A DNA stretch of 64,000 nucleotides from Trichopria drosophilae (GCA_030407085.1 CM059584.1:145752001-145816000); one strand, 5' to 3'; positions 1 to 15,029 are shown, counted from the first letter of the stretch. The notes: a model not told the origin generated them from the sequence alone. Numbers and translations: made by a program.

Positions 1-3000
1 TTTAAAAAGTTTACTTCATCTTTAAAAGTACTTGAAAAAGAAACCGCCGCTCGTATCGTCGACAACAAATTGGGTCAAATATACTTTATAATAATCAGCT
101 AAAAACGACCAGGGGTAGGTAAATTTCTATTAGAAAAAAAGCTCAACTGTTTTTATACGTTTAAAAAAGATTTTGATTTTGTATCGCTGTGAAAATTACA
201 TCAGCAAGTGTCTTGTAAACGGAGATGTGGTGCCACGTTAAAGACTGCCATCAAAGGGGGGTTGGTCAGTCCGCTTGCAGCTTTTTCTTTACGGTCGTGG
301 AAACTGAGGCGGATGTTTCCCGGTCGACGGAAGGAAATTTACACGGAAAGTGGATTATTTCATGCCCTAGATGTCGGTACCCAGACTCGAGAAGAGTCGC
401 TCTTCTATCGAGGCGTGTTTTCATGACGTAATAGCTCTAAACACTGCGGATGAGCTTCGGCCGAGATTTTATAGCCTTTGCTCCATCTGAAAAGCTATCC
501 ACGCCCATCGGACTAAATTACGCCATGTTTATCCAATCTTTCGATATTTTATATTGAATTCAATAATTTTTATTTATTTATTTGCTAATTCCAGTTTTTT
601 TTAAATCTGTAATTTTGAAATAGAACTCGTTTTCTTTACAACAATTTTATGTAGAGGAAGACGAGATAAATCGGAACTCGAGAAAAAATTGTTTTTCTGC
701 TGGGCTCCAGACCACGCTATTCCGAAGCATTTTGATGTTAAACACGAATCGACAACAAAAATGGGGTCGCTGGGTAAATTTCAAACATAATTATCTCAAA
801 GTAGTATATTACGCAACAAGTCCGCAAAATAAGTGATTCCCGCACGAGACGGATTTGATGCCCGAGTGTATCGAGTGAAAAATTATTTTTTCTCATTTTA
901 CTGTCCGAATAGTAAAAATTCCAAGAACATTTTTATCAGAAAGAATAGAAATTTTGCAAGCCTGTTCCAAAACATCCATCTGGAATGGAATGCGATAATT
1001 TTTCGGTACACAAATGTTCACATACAAAAATTCGTAAAATTAAATTTTATCGCTTTTACATGTAAAATAATTATGATATCTATTAGCTCAGACTTTTTTC
1101 GTACAATATGTGATCATTGACCCATCTTTCTGTTTATAAATAATAATGGTTTTAATAATATCTTTATACAAAACAAAAAATAAATGTACAAAAGAAGAGA
1201 TATAAAAATAACGTGTTATATTACAGTCTGACCTAATTTTACCTGTCTTGTTGAGAATATCCCGTTTTTAATTAGGATCAGAATATCAAACGCGTAAAGT
1301 AAGTTGCCGTCTGATGCCAGGAGTTCACAAGACAGAATTAATATTAGAATTTTGTACCTGCAAATTTTGAATATTTCAAACTATATTTTTATCTCACATT
1401 ATTCGGATATTCTTCTTCTTTGGGAAAGCGATACATTTTTTCATACATTTTTCAGAAAGTATATTTGGTACACATACGAAAAAAGAATGTGATTCGATAG
1501 AGTCAATGAGCAATAGCATATCTGAAAGTTACCGTTTTACATCCGGGCGAAGCGATGCAAAATTTGTGGGTCGATGTGTTAGTATTTATGTATCATGCAG
1601 TATTTTACATAAACGACGAAAGATTGTTGACGATTGAAAATGAATTGCATATATAACTTTATGGTGATAATAAACTATAGTAAGAAAGGGGTAAACACAT
1701 TAATATTGTAACAGAACACGAACAAATGGATATAAACACTTCATTTTTCGTTCTGATTCTTCTCTTCACAATTTCTAACGGACGATGATTACAATAATAT
1801 AATTTTGTATCTTCGCTTTGCCTCGTGGCTTTTGTGTTTTTTAAAGCGTCCGTATCTAAGTATCCTTAAACAGAGACATTATGTAACCTATCGTGGCCAC
1901 TAGTTTTGATTCGGAATTCGCTTTACAAAAGCAATTACGAGACCCTGCCCTTATATTATATTAAAATAGCTGGTTAATCGCCATTCTAGTAATTGAATAA
2001 TGCCATTTAAAATGAAGCTTGATATAAAAAAACTTTATTTAGATTGATAACATTCAGTGTACAATTATTCACCTAAAAAAAGTCCTGAATTGAGATCAAA
2101 AGTTAGTTAGTTTTAAGATCTAACAAAAAGAAGCATTAAAAGAGCAAAAATACGAGTTTGAGGTTATATATGTGCACTGTAAGTTTCATGTTACAAGACT
2201 GCACACTACCTCTTGGAAAAGGCATTAAGTTTACTCAGATTTCTTTTATCGGTGAAATTGTGCAATTTGAAGTCTACAAAATTTCAAATTTGTCAATATC
2301 TGCAACATCATGGAAATAACATAATTTAAGCTGTATGATAATTACAATTTGGCAACGTATTACCCTTGTGATCGTCTTTTAATTACATTCCGCGAAAGGC
2401 ATAACTTTAAAAATATCAGCTACTTGTAGCAAATTTGATTTTTTTTTGAGGACAAATTTCTGAAAGATGGCCGTAAATTTGTATGGGATACGCTTTTAGA
2501 TACTAAAAAGTATTACGTTCTTAGAGAATTTTATATTTCTGTTGTTTGTTAATTTAACTTTAAATTATGAAGAGCTAATTATTGCAAACTTACACAATAC
2601 AATCGCAAAAAGATGTTTGCGTAAATTTAATGCGATTTGTAAGACAAAGATTTCGTACATTACGATCTTGAGGATACTTTTTGTAAAAAATAAACCTGGC
2701 GAACATGTAGAATCACACAAATGGATAAAAATGATGTATTTCATTGACGTAGGATATTTGCAATTCCTGACATGATAAACTAATTATGCCACTCGAATAA
2801 TATTCAGGGTATCCAAAATATTAATTGGGGATATTGAAAATGCTTAGTATAAAGACGTTTTACTAGTAGTTAGGTAACAAAATTTGTTTGGAAAAAAGAA
2901 TGACGAATATTTTCCAAGAACTGTTATATCTGCCGCGTAACATTTGTATGTATCAACTACACAATTGAAACAAAAATACTGAGTGAAAGAACGTGTGATA

Positions 3001-5440
3001 CAAAAATGTTACATTCAAATGTTATAAACCACTAATATACGGTTCATGATGTATCACAAATATTATTTTTAAAGATAGTTTAACGATTTTGTACATAAAT
3101 GTTACACAAAATTGTTATAAACCTCATATATAATAATGAGAACATAAATATACTGCAACAGCGATATACTACAGACGTGTTACAGTGCATGGTCATAAAT
3201 TAAACGTTGTAAATATTGTACTTCATTTGGCAAGCAGATAATACACGTTTGAATATTACTAATTAAATTACAGATTTATCATATGCATTTTACACACACG
3301 TGATTTTATGGCATTTCAAAACAGAATTTCATTGTTAAATACACATGTCCGTTACACGCATTTAAATGTTTAAAAAAACACACGTGGTACCATAAAATGT
3401 TGACATTGTGCACTTGTACTATATTCAAAACAAACTTACGTATAAAAATCGTATATTAAACGGAAAGGTTATTCGGGTGCAGAAATTTATATAAATGATT
3501 TAAGCATAAGAACGGTTGTATTACAACCCATAACCAATAGAAAATATTAAATTAATAGTTAACAATTTATTGAAAATCTTTTGAAATTATTTGCTGATGG
3601 CAAATATGAAATTTTTGGGTATACCAATTAGATGTATAGAATGTAGACGTGTCATTTGTCTATTGAGCCACTAACAAATCAAAATCCTATTCTGGGTCTT
3701 TTGGAATATTCGGCAAATATTAGCTTATATAAATTGTTTTATAGTTTCTATTGAAATGATCTGAAATTGAGAACATTTCAATGAAAATGAGTAATTTTGT
3801 ATGACTGTTTCTGAAATTGTATCGCTAAGACTACTGTATAATCAAGCAACTATCTTTAAAGTGGTAATATCCTTAGTTGCATCGGACTACCACATCCTCT
3901 TCCAAGGTTTCGCTACGTTTTATGTCCGCCTTAAAAAGATGGAATTTCTCTACATAAAAGTAGTAATTTATTTTAATTAAAGTCGAAACGACATCATTCA
4001 CATATGCCGTATAAAGTATCTAAAACAAGCTACAACAAAAACTGGTCAAGTTTAATTACATTAAGATTAGGATATGCTTTATTTTGGATGTAATTTAACT
4101 TTTATGATGAGTGGAACGTCTTTTGGTGTTTGAAAATGTTGAAATTATACAATTTTTGTAACACGTAGGTATTTTAGAAAAAGCTTTCTGAAGCAGTGAT
4201 ACAATTTTTCTTCTTTTATACTGGAACCTAATTTTGTATTGAAGCAATTGACATTCTCTACTACATAATGGATGGATTTCAGTAACATGTCTCGAGTATG
4301 TTTACTGTGCGATTCCCATTTTCACATGCATTTGCGTTCCCGTTTGATTTGTCAAACGTGTCAGAATCGAAACGCCTGTGATCGCGATTGCCGCCTGAGT
4401 CCAAAAGTGCCAAATTTTGCTAACGGCTGCCATGCTGTAACCATCGGTCTTTTATTTCCACGAATACCGCTGTGTTATTCGATGCCTCGAGCACTACTCC
4501 AAAAAACCTGCTCGTTAGAGGAATTTGGAACTCGAGTTCTTTGTCGAAAAAAAATAACGTTTGGAATTTAATTCGCTTTCAGTGGTATTTCCAATACATT
4601 TATAACCATTCGTAATAATATAATTTAGTTTTTATTACTATTCTAAAATATTTTTAAAATGGCGTTTTATTTAATAACATTTAATTCAAAATTATACATA
4701 ACATTCATTCAGTTAAAATGTTAAAATTTCAACATTTAATGCTTCAGATTCTAATACACTATATTTATATATTTTTTATTTAAATACTGTGCTATATTAT
4801 TTACAATTTTTGAGTCAAGATACTGCGACGGAACTACTTAATTCATTAACTTTATAACTATTAATATTATAAATCTTTTACAAAATATAGTAGAGTACTG
4901 TAATTTAACAGTACAATTATTATTAGTTTTATTCACGAACCGATTAGCACTTCTGCGTCCAATGTACAAAGTACCTTCAGAATTCTACTGTATTATGTCC
5001 AAATCGCACTGGTATATACTTTCCACTGAGTCCGTGTTTGGACGGGACCAAATTTTTTTTTTCCTTTTTTACTAATTATTTAACTGGCGGAATCGCCCTT
5101 TTTTTATATAGTTTTTGCATGTAATGATTCCGAGAGCTGCAGTTCGACTTCCTAGATGTCGCCATACTTCACATTTGTGTATGAAATGTAGGAACTGCAG
5201 AAACCTACACCAAGTACAGCAGCGGTCATCGGTTGATTTCTGCCAGATAAACAATATATCCAAAACATATATCCAAATTTAATCTGCTCGCTATGCCTGA
5301 CTTTAAAACAATATTAAAATTTTTTATCTTTATATATTTTTTGGTATTACACTTTTTATATTGCAAGCCTAGAACAAAAAAAAATTATTTTGCATTTTGC
5401 TTAGCGGAACTATTGAGAACAAGGTAAATGAAATTCGAGA
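1..5440. other. AT-rich non-coding stretch
   Basis: No gene can be supported here. Short open frames at 208-426 and 4272-4571 match no family I recognise. The segment at 200-540 is clearly richer in GC and CpG than its surroundings and contains a TGACGTAA site near 422; it could be a regulatory or conserved non-coding block, or an unrecognised exon. A dispersed repeat lies at 660-790 and is listed separately. Confidence 0.5.
660..790 (+). repeat. Dispersed repeat, copy 1
   Basis: This segment resembles the reverse complement of 11735-11875. Shared landmarks in the same order are a T-rich run, GCTGGRCTCCAGA, a TNAAACACGA-like core and AAATGGGGTCGCTGGG followed by ACATAA. Divergence is high, so this is an old interspersed repeat rather than a recent copy. 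No coding potential is visible. Confidence 0.5.
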
Positions 5441-5443
5441 GAA

Positions 5444-5535
5444 AAACATTCCAGATCAGTAGAAGAGGAACAAGCTCGCTCGACAAACTGGGGAAGCGAA
5501 ACTATTGAGAGCGGCTCTATTGAGAGGGTCGACTG
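5444..5535 (-). repeat. Solo end of a pogo/Tigger-like DNA element (tentative)
   Basis: The segment ends in GGGTCGACTG followed by TA. Read on the minus strand this gives a CAGTCGACCC start, the typical style of pogo/Tigger inverted repeats next to a TA target. Inside it, CTATTGAGAG-type motifs occur three times (about 5411, 5501 and 5518). I could not find the partner end, so it is probably a truncated remnant. The family assignment rests only on the end sequence. Confidence 0.35.
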
Positions 5536-5539
5536 TAAT

Positions 5540-8500
5540 TTAATTTTGTATAATACCCATATATTCCAACGCAGCAATAATAACCATATGATAAGATTAA
5601 GTATTTATTATAAAACTTATTCTGCATGGAGTACATTTTCATTTCAAGAAATTTAGAGAGTACTTTTGTCGAGGTTTTGTCAAATCTTTCGAAAAAAGGT
5701 AGATTCCTTTAGAAAACATTTTTCCTTAACATCTTGGAAGACAAAATCTAATAAACCTAAGGATGATTGCTCAAAGATATTTCAAAGTGATTCTACTCTT
5801 TGTTCTCATTTTGTTTACGAATTAAATTATCAACGTCTTATTTTTATCGTCAAACAACATTTCAAACCAGTCTGTATGTACATTATTTATGCAAAAAACT
5901 AAACGAATATTGACTTGTAACGTATTCTGAAATTTATCAAATACGTTATAATTAGTTGTTTATTAAACTCTCGTCCGTTTAAATTTCTTGGAATTTGTCG
6001 ATCCTTTAATTGTATTATGTAAATAATTATTTGAGTACAAACGTAAATAAATAAATAAACAGACGTAACTGTGATCTCAGTTCACGTTGAATGCGTTACT
6101 TTATAATCTTATATGTAAAATTTTTTATTCACTAGCAATTGGGTCTACTATTAAATGGAAAACATCCCTCTGGCGCTTAAAAATGTGATTATTGTAAAAA
6201 TACTCTTCGCACTATGATGGCATTTTGTGTTTTTCGGCAGGGCTAATAACATCGATGCCCTGGACACGATAGTTAAGGACCGATAAACATCGAAAACTTC
6301 GATTATATATTTTAATATATTATAATTAATTTAAAAAATCAAGCATATCATAAAATAAACATTAAAAAAGTATTGTAAGCGTGCCGAGTAGACCATCACT
6401 TAAATATTGATACAAAATCTGCTTGTTTATTTTTGAAAAATGCTTTTTACTCGCTCAGTGCGAATAATTTTCTGAGTACGTAATGCTTACATTTTCCATT
6501 AAGCGACAAACGAAGTCAATTGCGTGAATGAGACATCTTGAGAAAACACCTACAAGAACTTGGTCGTCATATACCCCTGCTTATGAATAGTGACAGTCAA
6601 TGAATACCGGAATGACGTTCTCGAATTAAAAATGCCGGAAATCCTGTATTTCTCGTTTTAAACACCAAGGCAGTAAGAAAAGTTTATAATGAAAGAACCA
6701 AAAGAAATTGTATGCGACATGTATGAATCATATGAGAAACTAAAGCTTGAGTGCACTTTCAATTCTTCATTTTATTGAAGTACAAATGAAGTGATCAAAA
6801 ATTATAGTATTTAAGTATTAATAAATTTAAAGAAATAAAAAGTAAACTAAAGCCAAGGAGTAGATTATCTCTACAAATATCAATGATGTTTAAATTTATA
6901 TAAATAATGTTTAAGAGAATTTGCGGGGTAAAGCACACAGGTCTTATCAGGTGATGATCAACATATATACAAAAACTAGATATGATATACAAATTTATAT
7001 AAAACTAGCAATTTAACTTGTATGAAATGAAAATGCAGCAATTTATATTTAAAGTCGTTTTAAGTAATACTTCCCCTCAAAGAGTTGCGGAAAATTTAAT
7101 AAAAAAAGATTACCTTAGAATTATTTTGTATCTTAAATGATGTGTTTTAAGGTACAACTTTTGATATGGCGCTTAATATAATTTATATAATATACAGGAT
7201 TAAAACCAAATTAAAGAGCTCTTGTTCTTTTTACGTCGTGGAAGGTGGGAACACGCTTTCTGAGGACTAAAGTTCGACTTCGAACACAAGGAATTGATTT
7301 TTGAATATATTATTTTGGCATATGTTCGGGATTATTGCATATGAGTATATCTGTAGAACTGTTGAAATAAAAACATTTAGATTTTGATTTTTGAAAAACA
7401 TAACTAATTTTTCAACGTTGTTATGCTGTACAAGTAACAAAGCATTCTTTGAATGTGTTATTTAACGTGTAAATTTTATATTTCGATGCATTGGACTCTC
7501 CGTATATTTCTTATTCAAATTTTATTGAGTTTACGAAATATATGACTTTTTGCAAAATTGTATTTATATGTTCCAACGCTTACAATGTAAGTATTTGAGA
7601 TCGCACACAGAAAACCAGTTGGATTGGGTCAACCAACCGCTTACTTTAAATGACAACCAAGTAAATGGTTTCACTGAGAAACAATTTGGTTACTAATCAG
7701 TTAATTGGCAGAATTTATACTTATCAATATACAAATCCACATGCACTTACACCATGCAAATCCATGTGGCTTGGGAACAAAATTTCAGGTAACAGAGAGA
7801 ACTGCTTGTTTTGTCATCTAGAACGTTTCCAAAACCATACTGTTTCGGTACAGTAGGTTGATATTATTGCAGTGATAATGTAATTTGCTAACGTCTAACT
7901 GAAACTACCTACCAAAGGCACAATGATGATAATGCATATTGCAAACAATGCACACATTACGGATGCATTTGAAAAGGAATAACAAAGAAAACCAAAACCG
8001 ATATGATATAGTATATGAGCAATTCTGTAGAAATTTTAATATTCACAATACTCCATATCCTAGTCCATTTATACAATGAAATTAAAACTTTATGAACTTA
8101 TACTTATGTAGATATTCGAAACTAGTCAAGGTACACGTAAGATAATGCTTTTATGTTGATTTTATGGCTATTGACATCACGACAAATATATGTAATATGA
8201 CATGTTTCAAACGATGTCACTGCGTACTTTATAAACATTATTTTTTTTAGTCATCCTAAAAAAAATACAGTCCTGCAATGAAGTTCGTGTTTTCATAACA
8301 CCTTCGTTGATGATAGACATTTGTAAAAATATGCTACTAACACATGTGCTACGTTTAGAAAACGAAAAAAATGCTTAAAATTCAGCATAGCTGAGTTTTT
8401 AAAAAATGATATTTATTTATTAATGACAACATTAAAAAAAATACTTAGTAAATTCAATATTTTATTTCACAGTAATATATCCTGCATGCAAAAAGGAAGA

Positions 8501-11130
8501 CCAATTAGATATTATTTATATGATTGTACATGGTCAAATTAGTACAAAACTATATATTCGGATTCAAATCAATCATAAAAACCCATAGTAAAAATTATTA
8601 TGAAAATCGCTTCTCAAAAACCTGGAAAAGTTTTATTTTCAAATGCATTATTTTAGTTTACCTTTATTTATGTCAAATTTACACCAACTGAGATTGAAAT
8701 ATTACTGATCTAATAAAAGAAATCCCTTTTTTAGTTGTGCCGGTGATTTTGATAATATAATTTTAGGAAAAGAAAAATCATCGCCATAACTTAGAATGGG
8801 ATTAATTTTATTTATTACCAACATAAATATATATTTGTAATATATATTAACTCATATTTCATTAGTGTTGTAATATTGTAGAAAAATATCGAATCCTGAG
8901 AAAAGCAAACCATTGTTTATAAATATTTGGACATTAAATTTTTATAAATGAAATTAACTAATGAAATAAAAAAGTGTTTGCCTGATGCCTACAGAGTGTA
9001 TTCACAGATTTTGAAAATTCCTACTGTTTAGAAAAGGAAAACGTTGGTCGAATGGATTTAGCAATTAATTTAAATTTTCAATATTATTACATATTTCTTC
9101 GAAGCACATATGCTTTGTTCATATTGTTCTTTCTCTGCGGTTTTAGTGCGTTGTTGCTATCGACTAGAACCTCAAATTTTCAGTCAGAGACACATGTTCG
9201 GTCTTAAACGCAACACCACAAATTCTAAAGGAATTTTGAGTACGCAAAACACGTGTCGAGGCACTCTTGTACGACGCACACGCATAATCAAGGATTAATT
9301 GGGATTAAAGTAACTTTTGTTAAGTGTGGTGAAGAAATGGATGTCAATATAGTGTTAAGAACAGGATTAGACTGTGTTGTTTTGGAAGCCAGCCTCCTGA
9401 ACCTTTTTCCTCCTAATCCGATGAATTTCGATTCGGAATAAACATCAACTACCAATAAATAATATTCTGATAGTAAAAACTCGTACCCAATCACAGGAGC
9501 TAATTAATTACCATGAATTGAATGCTCATTTAGTGCATTCCGTTAAAAAATTTGTTGTCGACGAAATTATTGGCAAAACAATTTCAGAAACAATACGTTT
9601 GAGGATTATTCATATTTTAGGATACTGGTATGGTTAAGCATACCATTATCACTTGGTTAAAACAGTTCTCGTTATTTTGTTACGATTTTTTGGTTAATAC
9701 AACCAGAAAATATTCACTACAATGACATATGCGTCATTTCTGGAAGCACACATAGTGTTTCGAATTTTCTAGTTATATTAACCAGACATTCCTACTTATT
9801 TGAACTAGAAAGATAGTAAGTATGCTTATTTAATCATATACTTATGATTAAAAGAACTAGTAGTCTTTGACAATCGTAGTATTATTTTCTAATGGATTTT
9901 TTGTGCTAAAGACAATGGCGTTAGCAGAATTTTCTCTCCGCGTCCCATTGTCGAGAAAAGTACTGCTAAATGTGTATTTCGATTTATTTTATAGCAAAAC
10001 ATTTAACTTCACTATTATTTCAGCATGAAAGATACATTTCGAAACGATACTGCGGTTGTATAAAGTAAATTCTCATTTGCTACAAAGGAATCGAAATGTG
10101 GCCAAAAACGCATATTTTGGCGCATTTACGCTTACATTTATCGTAAATGCAACTTGTAAGTTCGAAAAAGTTTTTTCTGCGACGATTGGGTATAAGAAAC
10201 ATTTTTGCACATTTACAGAACTACATTTCTTGTTGCAAGTATGCATAAAATGCATATAAAAATTAAAATAACAGCGCAATGTGACAATAACGCTTTTTAT
10301 GTTACATAACACTTATTAGGATTTATAACATTTGGTATAACATTTATTCATCCCACAACGCAAATTGTTATTCGAAAATACTTTCTCGTGTATTTTATGG
10401 AATGCGATATGTGAACTACCCATGCTTTGCTCAAGAAATATTTTTCTGAATAAGGCATGAGAAGTTTGGAATTTATCTACACCCCAAAATATAGGCATAA
10501 AACAATTCAGATACGCTTCATAAAATTTGATTAAACTACTGGAAACAAATAAAGCGAGGCTTTAATAACCAAAAGGAATTTTGCTGTTTCATGTATTCTT
10601 CCTTCTGAAGATTTCAGAAAAATGATATTGAAGAAGTCGCAGAATGTAGTTCATTAGTCTTTCTGCGACTTGCTCCCCATAAGAAAAACTGCTCCACAAG
10701 ATTGACTGTTTTCTAAAGACCTAGATTACTATCAGTTTACGTACGCAGAACAATTACTCACACATTAATGACAACAGTGGAACGCGAAAGATTCGTGTGA
10801 CGACCAGAAAGGAAATGCCAAAACAAACCTATTTCGACAATCTACATGTAAGAAAATGTAATATCTACTGGAAAAAATTAGTTATAAATGCTGCAGTACT
10901 AATAGTGGTTAGATTCGAAGTTTTCCTATTTCTTATTTATTAATATACGAACCAAGTGATCCTTTGCAAAATTTATCAATTGATTTGAATTTGCGTATGT
11001 GCGGTCAAGAAATATAAAAGAATACATCAATAATTTCAAAAAAAGTAAAAACATATAATTTATAAAGATATGGGTTTAAATGTGAAAGAACTTAACTTTT
11101 CTCAAGTTGAGAACACGTTAATCTCATCTG
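5540..11130. other. AT-rich non-coding stretch
   Basis: No gene, RNA gene or well-bounded repeat is supported. Short open frames (for example 5666-5902, 9110-9298, 10056-10259) have no recognisable domains. TTGGTT/AACCA-rich patches near 7610-7860 and 9650-9800 may be old repeat debris, but I could not define their ends. Confidence 0.5.
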
Positions 11131-11139
11131 TTTTTGATC

Positions 11140-11875
11140 CGTTGAATAGATATTAATCTGCATTAGAAAATGGGGGTCGCTTAGCAAGTTACAGACATAA
11201 CCTTAAAAAATCGTTAAAAATATGTTACAGGTGTGTTATGCCTAAAAAGGAAAGTCTATTATTTTCCTCATTAAGAACACATTAATCCCAAGAAACACAT
11301 AAACAAGTAATTAAAAATATTGATCTCCAGTTGTAGAAGACGCAAAAAATTGAATTCCGACAAAAGGATTATAAAACATACTGTCACGCAGGAAATGGCA
11401 CATTTTTTTCTTTTTCATGTATATACTGCTATAAAGGCTTATTTTGGAAATTACTGTTCATTCTTATGTCTAAAATTCATCCAGCGATCCCGGTTTTTTA
11501 TTGCAGATTTAATGAATTAGTGAAGATCAGATGAATGTTTTCTCAACTTAAGAAAAGTCTTATTCTTTCTCTTTTAAGCTTATCTCGGCGTACAAGATTT
11601 GCCGAAAGGCGATCATACTTTAATGCAGATTCCCCTTTAGCGAGTCGAAATATAAATAATGTATAGTGTCTGTTCCGAAAAGGAGCCTTAATGTACATTT
11701 TTATCGCTTTTATCGCGGATCCAATATATTATTTTTAAGGTTATGTTTACAACTTGCGCAGCGACCTCCCATTTTATTGCAGAATCGTATTTAGCAGCTC
11801 AAAATACATCGTATTAGTATGATCTGGAGTCCAGCACAAGAAACAGTTTTTTTTTTGCCTGTGTAATCAGTGTAT
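11140..11875. repeat. Inverted pair of the dispersed repeat
   Basis: The stretch 11150-11220 (AATGGGGGTCGCTTAGCAAG, then ACATAACCTTAAAAA) is mirrored at 11735-11790 (TTTTTAAGGTTATGT, then GCGCAGCGACCTCCCATTTT). The right arm extends to 11875 through GATCTGGAGTCCAGC, which matches the copy at 660-790. The two arms enclose about 500 bp without a gene. It could be one foldback element or two separate insertions in opposite orientation. Confidence 0.5.
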
Positions 11876-11929
11876 ATGCAGAGAACACCCTCATTACCAG
11901 TTAACTTTATTTTTTACCCTTCGGCCGTA

Positions 11930-12900
11930 AAACTCGATTGCTCGGCCTAGGGCGAAACATTCAGGCGCTAACTATCGAGTCCTACGACAATCGGATAAGA
12001 AAATACATTATTGGTCACGGACGAAATATCGACCTCCCACGAGTGTGATTGTTACCCTCACGTCGGTCGGGCGACAAACTTCAAAATCGTCGAAGATCGA
12101 TAATTGCGCCCTTGGCTCATAATGTTCTAGGATACAAATTCAATGTTCAAGTATTTAAAAATAATGGTTGGTTTTTCTCGTACCATGATTTTTAAAGATC
12201 TTTTCTCTCGTAATTTATCTAATTTATTGACAGATCACTTTAGAACCTCTGCATTTTTTTTGTTTTCTGGAGAATTATTTTTCAACTTGGAATTCAAGGC
12301 AGACGCGATCCGGATATCTTTCATATTAAAAATGCCCATGGATTTTTCCTCTCGTTAAACTAGCCAATACTATTCTTATTACTCCTGAAGTAGTAAAACT
12401 AACTAGTTTTTTTTTTGGGTGTTCACCAATCTTCTTGCGGGTGAAAAACGGTTCCAATCCGTTGATAAAAGTGCCGAATCGGTACCGGTGGGTCGAGTTA
12501 TCACCTACGATAGAGTCGGTCGGTTGGTAAATTCGAAATTTATCGGGCTGTATAGCCATAGCCGTTACTGTCTTAATTAAATTCCCACGCTCGGTAGGAA
12601 ACGCGGGAGGAGTTTCCGCGCATTAGCCCTTCCACGATCCCCGTTTCGTCTTCCTTCGCCTACGTGGCATCACCTCCGTCACCTCGGTTCCCCATCGCTC
12701 ACCTCAACCTCCTCTTATGTCGGGCAAAATCGTCGCTTAACGCCGCCACCGGAACCTCATTTCCATCGGCTTGCAAAGAGTAAAGTCTCGGTGGGGCAAC
12801 CGCCCCCTCAATTATGACCTCGCATGCGAATTGTGCCAAGATTTCTTTTTTTTCTTTCATTTTTGAAAAAAAAACCATGAGCATCGAAGGACACCGGACT
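11930..12900. other. GC- and CpG-raised island, no gene recognised
   Basis: Composition changes here from strongly AT-rich to moderately GC-rich, with many CpG dinucleotides, most clearly at 12560-12830. There are open frames on the minus strand at 12326-12559 and 12699-12884, but no domain or convincing splice structure. It could be a promoter or 5' UTR region, a conserved enhancer, or an unrecognised exon. Confidence 0.35.
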
Positions 12901-12904
12901 TATG

Positions 12905-14915
12905 GAGACTGAATGGGAAATATTGCGCGCTAGAGGACAAACGAGGTACACTGGGTAAATATTGTAATTAAGCAATGCCATGCACAGTGTGCGACGAAAT
13001 TGTTTCCTTCTTGGAGGTAATAATGCCAGACTTTACCTACATTCGTGGCATTCCGGCGAAAGAATTTCTGCTTAATTGAATTTCCACACACGTCGGTAAA
13101 TATCTGTGCAAACAGTTTTCTTAGAATGCCTAGGATTTAACGAGATTTTAAAGATTTTCAAAGGGCTGTCAACATTGATTGGCCAAACGGTGATACCCTG
13201 ACGAAAGTAGTAGAAGTATAAGTCAGAAAGTGGGTCTGAAAACTGCAGTCACATGTTATATTCAGCCACATTAGCAATACTGACTGTAAGAAGTATTTAA
13301 AGGAAATAGTTAACTTTTAGTAAAAATGTATATGGGGGGTAAATCGGCCATTAAGGATTTCGTTTTAAAAATCTATTAAATTAATTTTTCTTTTAACATT
13401 TATTTATTATTATTTTTGTTTATTCTTGTTATTTTTAACGCCACTTGCATGGTTTTCAAAGTATATAAAACGGCCCTAGTAGAAATGAAAACATTTTTTG
13501 TACATTTCTTGTATAACATTCTTATTTACCATGTTATAGGTATAGGGGGAAATGGACAGTCTAAGAAAAAATTAACAAATTTCTACAAGGGGGTTAGAAA
13601 TTACAAAAGAAAAAAATAGTACGGATACATCGGACATATCTTCAAATAAAATGTATATTTACAATGTAGAGTGACGTTATTTGTATAAATTTTAAATAAT
13701 TGTGCATAAATTAGATAAAAATATATGACCATTACCGCGCGACATGTATTGTAGGTATTTGTTTCCTGCCGAATGATATCATCTATACAATAAGTTGTGC
13801 AGCCGAATAAGTTTATAAACATGCCAGAGAAAAGGAAATCTGTTGATTTATCTCGTGTGACGTGCCAAAACGGTTTAATACGGCTGAATTATCCCATACT
13901 TCTGTAATAAATTTTTTTCTTATAAACTGAAAACTTTGGACAAAATTTTCACACAATAATAATGGCAAAGAATACCCTCACAATTTTTCCAGAATTTTTT
14001 TTATACAATTTTTGTATTGTAGAAATTTGAGAGCATTCTTTGGTCAATACCAACCAATGATTATTATAATTGCGAACAAAAAATTTAATATATTTAATCG
14101 GCAGTGCAAAAACCAAAGTCACTCAATATATACAGTGTAATGTAATGAAGTGCATTAGGGATATAATGGTCTAAATATATAATACATATACGTGTAATAT
14201 TTTTTTGATATTTGTATTGTTTATCTCTTCTTAAATTAACCTTTAACAACAAATTTGATCAATATCCATCGATATTAGTTTCATACTTATTGTAAATATC
14301 TTTGCTCTTTTTGTGTAAGAAATATACATTTGTGTTATTTATTTTCATACAGTTGATAAATATATTGAAGCCCCCAATATCACAGCCGCAGCGCTATAAA
14401 AAATTGATTTATATATGTCTACTGACCGTAAAACCTCAATACCTCGTTATTATTATTAACATAATAGATTGCAGTTTAACATTAATTAAAACAAGATATT
14501 GAATGAGCATATTACATTATTAAAAGAATTACATTCTTAGACTTACAACTAAATAAAAAATAACGTAGCAAAGTGCAATTGGTACAAAAAGCCGACCTTA
14601 TTCAGGATTTATAAATTACAATTCTTATTATTTAGGATCACAAAAAATAGTAATAAATCACGGTTGGTAGAGCTTTTAAATTCAGTAATATACACTTTTA
14701 CGCCAAGTATTTAAAATTCATAAACACAGGTTTATTAGACAATAAGCATCCGACATTTGTCATGGAGAAATATACTTCAAAAAGTGCTCTCAGTACGGCA
14801 ATATATATCTAGGTATTTTTCTTGGTTTTCGATTTTTGTACTTTTACAATATGTTTACGACGCCAGCAAAATTATAATAATTCCTTAGGAATATTCTTAC
14901 TTACTGCTATCCATA
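12905..14915. other. AT-rich non-coding stretch
   Basis: I see no gene or bounded repeat. Open frames at 13416-13619, 13601-13822 and 14302-14502 are low-complexity translations rich in I, Y, F and K, as expected by chance in AT-rich DNA. Confidence 0.5.
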
Positions 14916-14921
14916 CTCTCT

Positions 14922-15025
14922 AAATTGCTTGGGGTGAAATTAGAGACCACTCTAAAAGAATGAGATTAGGCACCCCAAATGTTAAAGTTATGAAAATTCA
15001 CTCCAAAGAGAGTGAACATCTATAA
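14922..15025. repeat. Degraded copy of the GAGTGAA short MITE family
   Basis: The left end AAATTGCTTGGGGTGAA matches the end of the better preserved copy at 51912-52092 (AAATTCTTGGAGTGAA). Internal TTCACTCCAAAGAGAGTGAA resembles its inner repeats. The right end is decayed. Confidence 0.45.
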
Positions 15026-15029
15026 GGCT

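Noticed and set aside
4272..4571. 99-codon plus-strand frame with several cysteines and histidines (CLLCDSHFHMH)
   Set aside because: Cysteine spacing does not fit a zinc finger I can name, no relatives are recognised, and there is no supporting splice or promoter context.
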